From Muribaculaceae bacterium (GTDB taxonomy: Bacteria > Bacteroidota > Bacteroidia > Bacteroidales > Muribaculaceae), in contig WGUO01000013.1 of assembly GCA_014867205.1 (NCBI GenBank), forward strand, positions 1 through 64,000: DNA of 64,000 nt, given 5' to 3'. The position numbers were made by a program, and so were the translations under genes. The notes beneath the pieces are model-generated. The model made no database searches, was not told where the DNA came from, and worked only from the letters and a program-made list of their open reading frames with translations. The number at the start of each line of letters is the position of its first letter. Positions within the stretch are counted from its first letter, which is position 1. This document shows, one piece after another, positions 27,774 through 34,643 of the stretch.

Positions 27774-28466
27774 TCAGTCCAGCCTCTCGATCAGGTGCGA
27801 GACGACATCGAATGTCCTGGCCGGGGCATCCTGCCAGAAGTTCTGATATTCGGAAATGTTCTCGCCTCCGCCGGGCATGTCGCTCATTACACGCACTATC
27901 ATGAATGGTATTCCGGCCCGTAGGCAGGTCTGCGCTATCGAGGCCGACTCCATGTCGCATCCGAGCGCGTCGGGGAAATGGCTCTTGATTTCCTTGACTT
28001 CTTCGAGAGTGCTTATGAATTTATCGCCACTGCACAGAAGTCCGAAGCGTATGTCGAGCGGACTCTCTCGGGATATTTCCCGCATTATCTCAAGCCCGCG
28101 GTCATAAGGCTGGAAATAGAGCGGACACGAGTCGGCACACCCATATTCTGTGCCGGGTCCACACCATACATCGTGATATGCCACACGGTCGGCCACAAGT
28201 ACCGAGCCGATACGCATCGACGTGTCGACCCCTCCGGCAACACCGGAGTTTATCACCAGGTCGGGGTGATATTCGTTGATGATGCTCACAGTGCGCAGTG
28301 CCGAGTTAACCTTGCCTATGCCGCATTGTGCCACCACGAACTCATGGTCTCCGAGGCTCCCCTCGTAGACAGGAAAGTCGCCGAGATCGCGCGCTGTGTG
28401 TGCTCCTATTCGCGAGAGTATAAGGTCGAGTTCCTTGCTCATCGCGGCTATGATCGCTATTTTCAT
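27774..28466 (-). CDS. mtnN: 5'-methylthioadenosine/S-adenosylhomocysteine nucleosidase
   Basis: A 230-residue nucleosidase that removes adenine from MTA and SAH in the activated methyl cycle. It begins MKIAIIAAMSKELDLIL, carries VVAQCGIGKVNSAL and VINSGVAGGVDTSM (about 50-85), and the catalytic region ALGCDMESASIAQTCLRAGIPFMIVRVMSD (about 170-200) with its Glu and Asp. It is first in the probable mtnN-mazG-topB operon and is divergent from the Sua5-type gene. Confidence 0.95.
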   Translation of the reverse strand: MKIAIIAAMSKELDLILSRIGAHTARDLGDFPVYEGSLGDHEFVVAQCGIGKVNSALRTVSIINEYHPDLVINSGVAGGVDTSMRIGSVLVADRVAYHDVWCGPGTEYGCADSCPLYFQPYDRGLEIMREISRESPLDIRFGLLCSGDKFISTLEEVKEIKSHFPDALGCDMESASIAQTCLRAGIPFMIVRVMSDMPGGGENISEYQNFWQDAPARTFDVVSHLIERLD

Positions 28467-28491
28467 CTTGGAAAATCTTGTTTACGAATTG

Positions 28492-28499
28492 CAAATTTA
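28492..28499 (-). promoter_or_regulatory. Promoter -7 box for mtnN
   Basis: Minus-strand TAAATTTG, exact consensus; expected start near 28488, about 22 nt before the ATG. Confidence 0.55.
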
Positions 28500-28512
28500 A
28501 CAAATTTTTCGC

Positions 28513-28520
28513 TAATTTCG
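28513..28520 (+). promoter_or_regulatory. Candidate -7 box for the Sua5/YrdC gene
   Basis: TAATTTCG, one base from TAnnTTTG, with TTG at 28489-28491 (21 bases upstream). It overlaps the mtnN promoter region on the other strand. Confidence 0.4.
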
Positions 28521-28574
28521 CGTATTCAAGGTCTCATCTCTTAAAAATACCGGATGGGGCGAACTGGCATTACC

Positions 28575-29174
28575 ATGAATACTTTCAAAATCTGGAACTC
28601 CTCGGCTTCTGAGAAACAGTTGCGCGAGATCGTCGCCCTGCTGCGCGAGGGCGCCATAATCATTATCCCGACCGACACGATGTATGCCGTAGCGGGCGAC
28701 GCGCTCAATATGAAGGCCGTCGAGAGGATTTGCCGCCTCAAGGGTATAAACCCCGAGAAAACCAACCTCTCGGTGATATGCTCTGATATCTCAATGGCTT
28801 CCGAGTACTCGCGTATCGACAACAGGGGCTTTCGTCTGATGAAGGATAACTGCCCCGGTCCATTCACGTTTCTCTTCCGCTCGGCCTCAACTCTGCCCCG
28901 TGCCTTCCGTGGACGCAAGACTGTCGGCATACGTATCCCCGCCTGCGAGATAGACCGGGATCTGGCCCGCACGCTCGGCAACCCGCTCATCACTACCAGC
29001 ATAGAGTATGCCGATGAGGATTATGCCGTTAATCCGGAACTTATAGGCGAGGCATATGAGGGAAAGGTTGACCTGATAGTCGAGGGTAATGACGGAACGA
29101 CCGAGGTCTCGACTATTGTCGACTGCACCGGCTCCGAACCCGAGATCGTGCGTCAGGGTATCGGCGAACTGTAA
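28575..29174 (+). CDS. Sua5/YciO/YrdC family protein (L-threonylcarbamoyladenylate synthase)
   Basis: About 199 residues of the YrdC fold, which makes threonylcarbamoyl-AMP for the t6A modification of tRNAs reading ANN codons. Signatures are REGAIIIIPTDTMYAVAGDALNMKAVERICRLKG (about 25-60), CPGPFTFLFRS and RKTVGIRIPACEI, ending STIVDCTGSEPEIVRQGIGEL. It has no C-terminal Sua5 domain, so it is the short TsaC/YciO form. I choose the ATG at 28575 over one 21 bases upstream because it opens the first predicted secondary element; either is possible. Confidence 0.85.
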   Translation: MNTFKIWNSSASEKQLREIVALLREGAIIIIPTDTMYAVAGDALNMKAVERICRLKGINPEKTNLSVICSDISMASEYSRIDNRGFRLMKDNCPGPFTFLFRSASTLPRAFRGRKTVGIRIPACEIDRDLARTLGNPLITTSIEYADEDYAVNPELIGEAYEGKVDLIVEGNDGTTEVSTIVDCTGSEPEIVRQGIGEL

Positions 29175-29219
29175 CCGCACACTGAGGTGCATGCGTGCCC
29201 CTCTCGCCGCATGGTCCGT

Positions 29220-29501
29220 TTATAGGCCGAAGTCTACGTTGAAGACTATATATTCGGCGATAAAGCCTATCACGGCTATTATTATGCAGACAAGGGCACA
29301 GGTGTCGAGCTTGCGCCCTGCCGCCGCGCTCATGCGCCTCAAGTAAAGCGAGGCAAGATGACTGAACACCGCTATGAAACAGAAGAACTCGGCTATGAAG
29401 CCCCACCAGGGCGTGCCGAGTAGAAACGATAATATAATTAGTGCAACGACAAGCACCATCGCCACCCACGCGGTGACTTTTGATTCTATAAGTTTTACCA
29501 T
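29220..29501 (-). CDS. Small membrane protein, unknown function
   Basis: A 93-residue protein (99 if the ATG at 29519 is used) with three hydrophobic segments: about 11-32, 38-54 and 68-88. It is convergent with the Sua5-type gene. I do not recognise a family. Codon use resembles its neighbours, supporting a real gene. Confidence 0.6.
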   Translation of the reverse strand: MVKLIESKVTAWVAMVLVVALIILSFLLGTPWWGFIAEFFCFIAVFSHLASLYLRRMSAAAGRKLDTCALVCIIIAVIGFIAEYIVFNVDFGL

Positions 29502-29598
29502 CTGTGTGTGTATGTTCAAGTTGTTTTCAACTCTTTTCGTGTTTGTCTACGGCATATAAAACCTGAATATGACCCGAAGGTTCATGCCACTTTCCTAC

Positions 29599-30552
29599 TC
29601 ATCTCGCGAGTTTAAGTCCGTAGATATGGCCATCCTCTCCAAGTGTGACCATGACATAAAATCCGGCAGGAAGTGCCGATAGGTCCAGGTTGGCGGTGTC
29701 TGTGCCGCTGAAGTATTTTTCCAGCACCTTCGAACCCTCAAGTGAATATATGCGGGTCAAACGAATGTCTGCCGGGAAACGCACAGCGTAATGGGCGCCC
29801 CCAAGTATTGACACCACCGGCTCCGTGGGGGAGATTATCTCGTCGAGGCGCGCGAGCCGCTGTCTCTCCTCCTCGGCTATGTCCTCCAGAAATTCCTCAA
29901 AGAAACTGAATGGAATCTCCTCTTCCTCGGCTGTCACGTCATCGAGAGTGTAGTCCCGGTATCGTTCTGGCCGATAGAGGTCGAACTCGATGGCCGCCGG
30001 CATCATTATGCTGTTGTTGCGCCGGTCTATGGCCTCAAGTTCCTCCCTGCCCTGCTCGTCGAGGGCATCGTATTCGGGCGTATTGTAAGGATTGTTGAGT
30101 GACTTATTGATGTGGAGCGGAAGGTTCTGCCAAGCGGCTATTGCGCGCTCTGGTATCCGCGAGTCGTAGCGGATAAGCTCGATCTCATGGGCGTATCTGG
30201 TGAGAAGATCGCGCTCTTCATCAGACATGCGGCTCTTGTCAAACCGCGTGGTGCGGCTGTATCCGAGTATGGGATATGCCTTGCTGTCGGCGGCAATGAT
30301 CACGAAGCCACCTTTCGGATGATTGTATATGTAGAAGGGCGAGAATAGACGGTCGGTTGTCAGCTGCCGTCCGTTCCACTCCAGTTTGGGTTTTGCGCTG
30401 TATTCGCCATAGGCTGCGTTGAAGAAAGTCTCTGCTATCTTCGAGGCCTGCTTATGCGTCACAACCTCGGCGGCAGCCTGCTGACACGCCAAAGCGGCGC
30501 CCAGCACGACGAGTCCCGATACAATCAGTCTTATCTGTTTCAATCCTTGCAT
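29599..30552 (-). CDS. Orphan streptopain-type (Spi) prodomain protein with C-terminal sorting-like domain
   Basis: A 317-residue exported protein. After a signal peptide (about 1-28) comes a module resembling the Spi/inhibitor I69 prodomain of C10 proteases: KQASKIAETFFNAAY, FYIYNHPKGGFVIIAADSKAYPILGYS and a following helical part (about 30-140). No C10 catalytic domain follows. Instead there is a polar, Glu-rich middle (about 190-235) and a C-terminal beta domain (IYSLEGSKVLEKYFSG...LPAGFYVMVTL) like type IX secretion sorting domains. It could inhibit a C10 protease in trans or be a protease remnant. The start at 30552 gives a clean signal peptide. Confidence 0.7.
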   Translation of the reverse strand: MQGLKQIRLIVSGLVVLGAALACQQAAAEVVTHKQASKIAETFFNAAYGEYSAKPKLEWNGRQLTTDRLFSPFYIYNHPKGGFVIIAADSKAYPILGYSRTTRFDKSRMSDEERDLLTRYAHEIELIRYDSRIPERAIAAWQNLPLHINKSLNNPYNTPEYDALDEQGREELEAIDRRNNSIMMPAAIEFDLYRPERYRDYTLDDVTAEEEEIPFSFFEEFLEDIAEEERQRLARLDEIISPTEPVVSILGGAHYAVRFPADIRLTRIYSLEGSKVLEKYFSGTDTANLDLSALPAGFYVMVTLGEDGHIYGLKLAR

Positions 30553-30604
30553 ACCAATATAACGCTCCACACCCCGATTTATTAAACCGGTTGCCCGATG
30601 AAAT

Positions 30605-30730
30605 CACTCCTCGCATGCACGTACCAAAGTTTTGATGTATGAAAGTATTGATGTATGAACAGCTGAACGTATGAATGTACAGACGTATAAATGTTTAAAC
30701 ATATGACTGACTGAATGAATAACCATTCAG
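30605..30730. repeat. Degenerate short-period repeat region
   Basis: Loose repeats of GTATGAA/GTATAAATG-like words with about 10-base spacing fill this gap between the prodomain gene and the nuclease gene. No reading frame is supported here. Confidence 0.5.
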
Positions 30731-30766
30731 ATAATTGTAAAACCAGAATATTAATTATTGAAATTC

Positions 30767-31876
30767 TCAGTTACCTGAAACATCATCGTATGTGTCTATG
30801 ACATTCTGCAATTCAGATTCAGAAGGGAGCAACTTTGCAGCTTTCTCTGAAATGAATTCTTTAAGCTGATACTCGGCAACTCCGAGCGGCTGGTTCATTC
30901 CTCGGAACGACCATTCAACGACCGTATCATCTTTCGATTTACAAATCAGCAATCCTATTGTCGGATTGTCATCAGGCTGTTTCATCAGTTCGTCAACTGC
31001 CGAGACATAGAAATTCAATTTTCCTGCAAAGTCGGGAATGAACGGAACTACTTTAAGTTCACAGACGATATATGATTTTAGCCGAGTATGGTAGAAAATC
31101 ATATCTGGAATAAATGTCTGACCTCCCGGCATCTTCAATTCCATCTGACGACCGACATATGCAAACCCCTGACCCAATTCAAGAAGGAATCGGGTGATGT
31201 TGGCTGCAAGTTCATCCTCCAACTGCTTTTCGGTCGTGATTTTCTTGTCTATGAATCTGAAATCATACGGACTTTTCAATATCGCCTTTGCGAGTCCGCT
31301 ATATGGAGCGGGCAACCTCTCATCAAAGTTGGTAATGGCGTGACCCTGTTTCTCATAAAGGTTGTTATCAATCTCTACCCCAAGTTCTGCCCTGCTCCAA
31401 CTATTCTGTATGGTTTCTTCAATATAGAAAATAGCCTCGTTAACAGACTTACTACGAGTGAATATCTCTATATGATGTCCCCAAGGAATCAGGCCAAAAT
31501 CCGTAGGCATCTCAAATTCGTCAACAAGTTGTTGACGAATTACATCCTCTTGATTATAAAATTCATACCACCGCTTGGCATACTTGATATTGGTTATAGA
31601 GAAGCCTGTCTGACCGGGAAAAGCTGTCTTGAGGTCTAAGCTGAGACAATCGAAAAACGCAGTTCCCCATTTGGCGGCTTCATGTAGTCGTGAGATATCC
31701 CGACCCATAGACCAGTAATACTCCAGCATCGTCGTGTTGACCTTGACGGCAGCCTTTATCTGCGACCTCCGAAATCGTTCTTTTAACAAACTCAAAAGCT
31801 GAGCATATTCCTTACCTGCGATAATGGTATCGCGTTTCACAAATGCCGGTTTATTATCTGTTCTTGTTTTAGCCAT
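30767..31876 (-). CDS. YhcG/DUF1016-type PDDEXK nuclease
   Basis: A 369-residue protein with an N-terminal winged-helix-like DUF1016 part (about 20-190; YYWSMGRDISRLHEAAKWG, FSITNIKYAKRWYEFY, IPWGHHIEIFTRSK) and a C-terminal PDDEXK nuclease domain (about 215-345) with FIPDMIFYH and IVCELKV supplying the D and ExK catalytic residues. Such nucleases often travel with restriction systems or as defence cargo, but no modification gene is adjacent here. The gene is clearly more AT-rich than its neighbours, which suggests transfer. The start is the ATG at 31876 (MAKTRTD). Confidence 0.9.
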   Translation of the reverse strand: MAKTRTDNKPAFVKRDTIIAGKEYAQLLSLLKERFRRSQIKAAVKVNTTMLEYYWSMGRDISRLHEAAKWGTAFFDCLSLDLKTAFPGQTGFSITNIKYAKRWYEFYNQEDVIRQQLVDEFEMPTDFGLIPWGHHIEIFTRSKSVNEAIFYIEETIQNSWSRAELGVEIDNNLYEKQGHAITNFDERLPAPYSGLAKAILKSPYDFRFIDKKITTEKQLEDELAANITRFLLELGQGFAYVGRQMELKMPGGQTFIPDMIFYHTRLKSYIVCELKVVPFIPDFAGKLNFYVSAVDELMKQPDDNPTIGLLICKSKDDTVVEWSFRGMNQPLGVAEYQLKEFISEKAAKLLPSESELQNVIDTYDDVSGN

Positions 31877-31938
31877 AATCATTAACCCCTAATTGTGATG
31901 TAAACTTTGTTGTTCAATTCACAAAATGAGTGTCATTG

Positions 31939-31946
31939 CAAATTTA
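31939..31946 (-). promoter_or_regulatory. Promoter -7 box for the YhcG-type gene
   Basis: Minus-strand TAAATTTG with TTG 19 bases upstream (complement at 31966-31968). Expected leader about 60 nt. Confidence 0.6.
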
Positions 31947-32038
31947 CTAATATTAGTTTACAATTCAAAAACAATTAAAATATTCGCTTTATTATTGTTT
32001 ATATTTAAGCATAATTTACCCTGCTAAACGTCAAAGCG

Positions 32039-32083
32039 ACACTGCCCTTTAATGGTCTTTGCGAGACCTTTAAAGGGCAGTGT
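32039..32083. repeat. Long perfect-looking hairpin between the nuclease and transporter genes
   Basis: ACACTGCCCTTTAA...GGTCT pairs with AGACC...TTAAAGGGCAGTGT (about 20 pairs, one mismatch, 5-base loop). It is longer than a normal terminator and lacks a T-tract on the minus strand, but lies about 100 bases after the transporter stop. Confidence 0.7.
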
Positions 32084-32121
32084 GTATTCAGAATCAATTG
32101 GTTTTAGGCCAAGCCTTATTG

Positions 32122-32181
32122 TCAGAAGTTGAAGCAGATTCCGAAGCGGACTCCTTAGTTCTTACAGGAGATCTTGTCGAA
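32122..32181 (-). pseudogene. Possible remnant of an outer-membrane barrel 3' end
   Basis: Just after the MFS stop, one minus-strand frame reads KFDKISCKN, a stop, then GVRFGICFNF and a stop. The last ten residues look like the terminal beta strand of an outer-membrane protein (ends in Phe). Nothing else of such a gene remains. This is a weak call. Confidence 0.25.
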
Positions 32182-32185
32182 CTTT

Positions 32186-33907
32186 TTATTCTTCGGCGGC
32201 TACTACCTCCGATTCCTCTATCTCGGGCTCGTTCTTGATGTTTGGCAACTCAAGTCCGAGATGTTTCTTCCTGTCTACTGCCTTGAGCACAAATCCTAAT
32301 ATCAGTGCCGCGCCGCCCAGGCAAGCGAGCATCACAAGCGGCCAGGTGTAATTGTAACTTACGGCAGCCTCCTCGATCGACATGGCTCCGCTCTGTACCG
32401 CCGTCACTATCTCGGGATTGGTCGCGTCGAGAACCTTGCCGATAAGCAGCGGGAAGAGCCACAGACCGATGTTCTGTATCCAGAAGATCAACGCGTATGC
32501 CGAACCGATAATCTTTGCATCAACAAGTTTGGGAACGCTCGGCCAGAGCGACGCGGGCACAAGCGAGAACGATGCACCTAACACGAGTATTGTCAGGTAG
32601 GCTATCAGCACGCCGCCCATGTCGTTGCCCTTGAACATCGGCAGAATGAACGCGAACGTCAGGTGACAGAATATCAGAAGCAGCGAGCCGATAAGAAGCA
32701 TTGACGCAGCCTTGCCCTTATAGTCGACATAGTTGCCGAGTGCCGGGGTGATTCCGACGGCTAAAAGCGGGAACACTGCGAATATAGCCGATGCCGACTG
32801 GCGCATGTAGCCCATCACACAGTAGGCCACAAGTGCCACAACCGCAACTATCAGCGACGTATATTTTACTCCCTTGGCCTTCGAGAAACTGAACGCGAAG
32901 GCACCGGCTGCCGTGATGAGCATTATCACATACTGGATATATGTGGCGAGATCGCTTTCCCAGAACTCGCCCACCTGGTCGGGATGCAGCGTTAGGTTGC
33001 ACTGCAGCATGTTCACCGCATATTTCTGGAACGGGAATATCGCCGAGTAGTAGAGCACGCAGAGAAGCGCCACTACCCAGAATGCCCAACTCGACAGTAT
33101 CTTGCCTAAGTCGCTGATCTTGAAGGGCTCGTCTTTCTCCTCGGCCTCGCCACTCTGTGAGTCGAGCTTGCGGTCCATGAAGAAGTAGACGATAAACATG
33201 ATGAGGGCTATCATCAGAAGCACCACGCCGAATGCCACCGAGCGTGATACGGATATGTCGCCTCCGAAGTTGGCTACAAGGGGCGAGAATATCATACAGG
33301 TGCCGACACCGAGGCGGGCAAGTGCCATCTCCGAGCCCATCGCCATGGCCATCTCGCGGCCCTTGAACCACTTCACGATACCACGGCTAACCGTGATGCC
33401 GGCCATCTCGACGCCGCATCCGAAGATCATGAATCCGACTGCCGAGAGTTTGGCAGAGGCGGGCATCCCCTCATAGAAGGGCGATATGCCGAGTTCGTCA
33501 AAGCCGGGTATGTAATTGAGGTGCTCGGTAAACCATGCATCCAGGCTGCTGCCGAGGAAGGCGTCGGTCAGCGCGTACCAGTTGATGAGCGCGCCTACCA
33601 GCATCACGGCGCCCGAGAGGACCGCCGTGAAACGGACTCCCATCTTGTCCAGAATGATTCCGGCAAAGATCAGGAAGAAGATGAATACGTTGAGGAATGT
33701 CTCGGAACCCTGCATCGTACCGAATGCGGTCGAGTCCCAGCCGCGTGTCGACTGCAGAAGGTCCTTGATCGGCGAGAGTATGTCCATAAAGATGTATGAA
33801 CAGAACATGGCGAAAGCCAGCAGGCCGAGCGCCGTCCAGCGGGCCCATGCCTTGTCGCGCAGCAGTTCGCCGCCCGCGCTCTTGGGGGAAAGTGTAGTTG
33901 TTGCCAT
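32186..33907 (-). CDS. Major facilitator superfamily transporter
   Basis: A 573-residue protein with about 12 membrane spans, starting near residue 27 (TALGLLAFAMFCSYIFMDIL) and ending near 545, followed by an acidic tail (NEPEIEESEVVAAEE). The loop ILDKMGVRF after helix 2 corresponds to the MFS signature. The substrate cannot be told. It has no obvious operon partner; the stretch upstream is filled by short repeats. Confidence 0.85.
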   Translation of the reverse strand: MATTTLSPKSAGGELLRDKAWARWTALGLLAFAMFCSYIFMDILSPIKDLLQSTRGWDSTAFGTMQGSETFLNVFIFFLIFAGIILDKMGVRFTAVLSGAVMLVGALINWYALTDAFLGSSLDAWFTEHLNYIPGFDELGISPFYEGMPASAKLSAVGFMIFGCGVEMAGITVSRGIVKWFKGREMAMAMGSEMALARLGVGTCMIFSPLVANFGGDISVSRSVAFGVVLLMIALIMFIVYFFMDRKLDSQSGEAEEKDEPFKISDLGKILSSWAFWVVALLCVLYYSAIFPFQKYAVNMLQCNLTLHPDQVGEFWESDLATYIQYVIMLITAAGAFAFSFSKAKGVKYTSLIVAVVALVAYCVMGYMRQSASAIFAVFPLLAVGITPALGNYVDYKGKAASMLLIGSLLLIFCHLTFAFILPMFKGNDMGGVLIAYLTILVLGASFSLVPASLWPSVPKLVDAKIIGSAYALIFWIQNIGLWLFPLLIGKVLDATNPEIVTAVQSGAMSIEEAAVSYNYTWPLVMLACLGGAALILGFVLKAVDRKKHLGLELPNIKNEPEIEESEVVAAEE

Positions 33908-34055
33908 ATGTCAGGTGTTAGGTTGTTAGGTGGTAGGGGTTAGGGGTTAGGGGTTAGGTATTTAGATGTTAGGCGGTAGATTGTTAGGTAATAGGTAGCA
34001 AAGGTGAGATAATAGGAAAAGGATATCTGACCTAAAGCCTAACATCTAAGGCCTA
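33908..34055. repeat. Intergenic short tandem repeats (GGTTAGG-like)
   Basis: Between the MFS start and the thioredoxin stop the sequence is almost entirely variants of GGGGTTAG, TGTTAGG and, in the opposite sense, CCTAAAGCCTAACATCTAAGG. The two halves can partly pair with each other. No gene is visible. Confidence 0.7.
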
Positions 34056-34059
34056 AAGC

Positions 34060-34506
34060 CTATAATATCTGCTCTACTGCTGCCGTCAGGGCGTCGGGGT
34101 CTGCTCCTACAAGGCGGTTTACCTCCTTGCCGTCGGAATCGAGAAAGACAAAAGTCGGCATGGCGTCAATATGATACCTTGCGGCGGTCTCTGCGTCAGC
34201 GTCTACATCGACACTGACAAAATTGGCCTTTCCGGCATATTTTTCTTTCAGAGTCTCAAAGAGTGGCGCGATGTTCTTGCAGGGTCCGCACCAGGTGGCG
34301 TAGAAGTCTATCACAGTGGGGAGTCCCTCTGCAATTGAGTCGGCTGGGACGGCTGCGGACTGTGCGCCTGCCGACGGCATGGCTGCTGCCGTGGAGTCTT
34401 CTGATGCGGGAGTCGATTTCTCGGTCTTGCCGCCACATGAAACTAAACTCAACGACACCAGCGCTGTAGCAAGCGCTGCGGTCAGAATTTTACTAATTTT
34501 CAGCAT
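34060..34506 (-). CDS. Thioredoxin-like lipoprotein
   Basis: The 148-residue protein has a lipoprotein signal (LSLVSC, cysteine at about residue 25), a short Ser/Ala-rich linker, and a thioredoxin domain with the active-site motif ATWCGPCKN (about 68-76) and cis-proline segment DAMPTFVF. It is a surface-anchored thiol-disulfide oxidoreductase in the periplasm. The start at 34506 (MLKISKI) is chosen because a TATCTTTG promoter box lies 19-26 bases upstream of it and overlaps the only earlier ATG. Confidence 0.9.
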   Translation of the reverse strand: MLKISKILTAALATALVSLSLVSCGGKTEKSTPASEDSTAAAMPSAGAQSAAVPADSIAEGLPTVIDFYATWCGPCKNIAPLFETLKEKYAGKANFVSVDVDADAETAARYHIDAMPTFVFLDSDGKEVNRLVGADPDALTAAVEQIL

Positions 34507-34524
34507 TTCCTTATTTTTTGCCGA

Positions 34525-34532
34525 CAAAGATA
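34525..34532 (-). promoter_or_regulatory. Promoter -7 box for the thioredoxin gene
   Basis: Minus-strand TATCTTTG, exact TAnnTTTG; leader about 15 nt. Confidence 0.5.
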
Positions 34533-34568
34533 ATGATTATTTCCGAATTTCGGGCATGAATAAATGAC

Positions 34569-34604
34569 AAAAAGGGACATTCCCTATCGGAAATATCCCT
34601 TTTA
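34569..34604 (-). terminator. Terminator after the PPi-PFK gene
   Basis: AAAAGGGA..TTCC pairs with GGAA..TCCCTTTT around a 5-base loop, 40 bases downstream of the stop of the gene at 34644. The arm supplies a T-tract. Confidence 0.75.
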
Positions 34605-34643
34605 TTCTGATTATCATGCATCGCCGCGGCGTGCACGTCTGTC

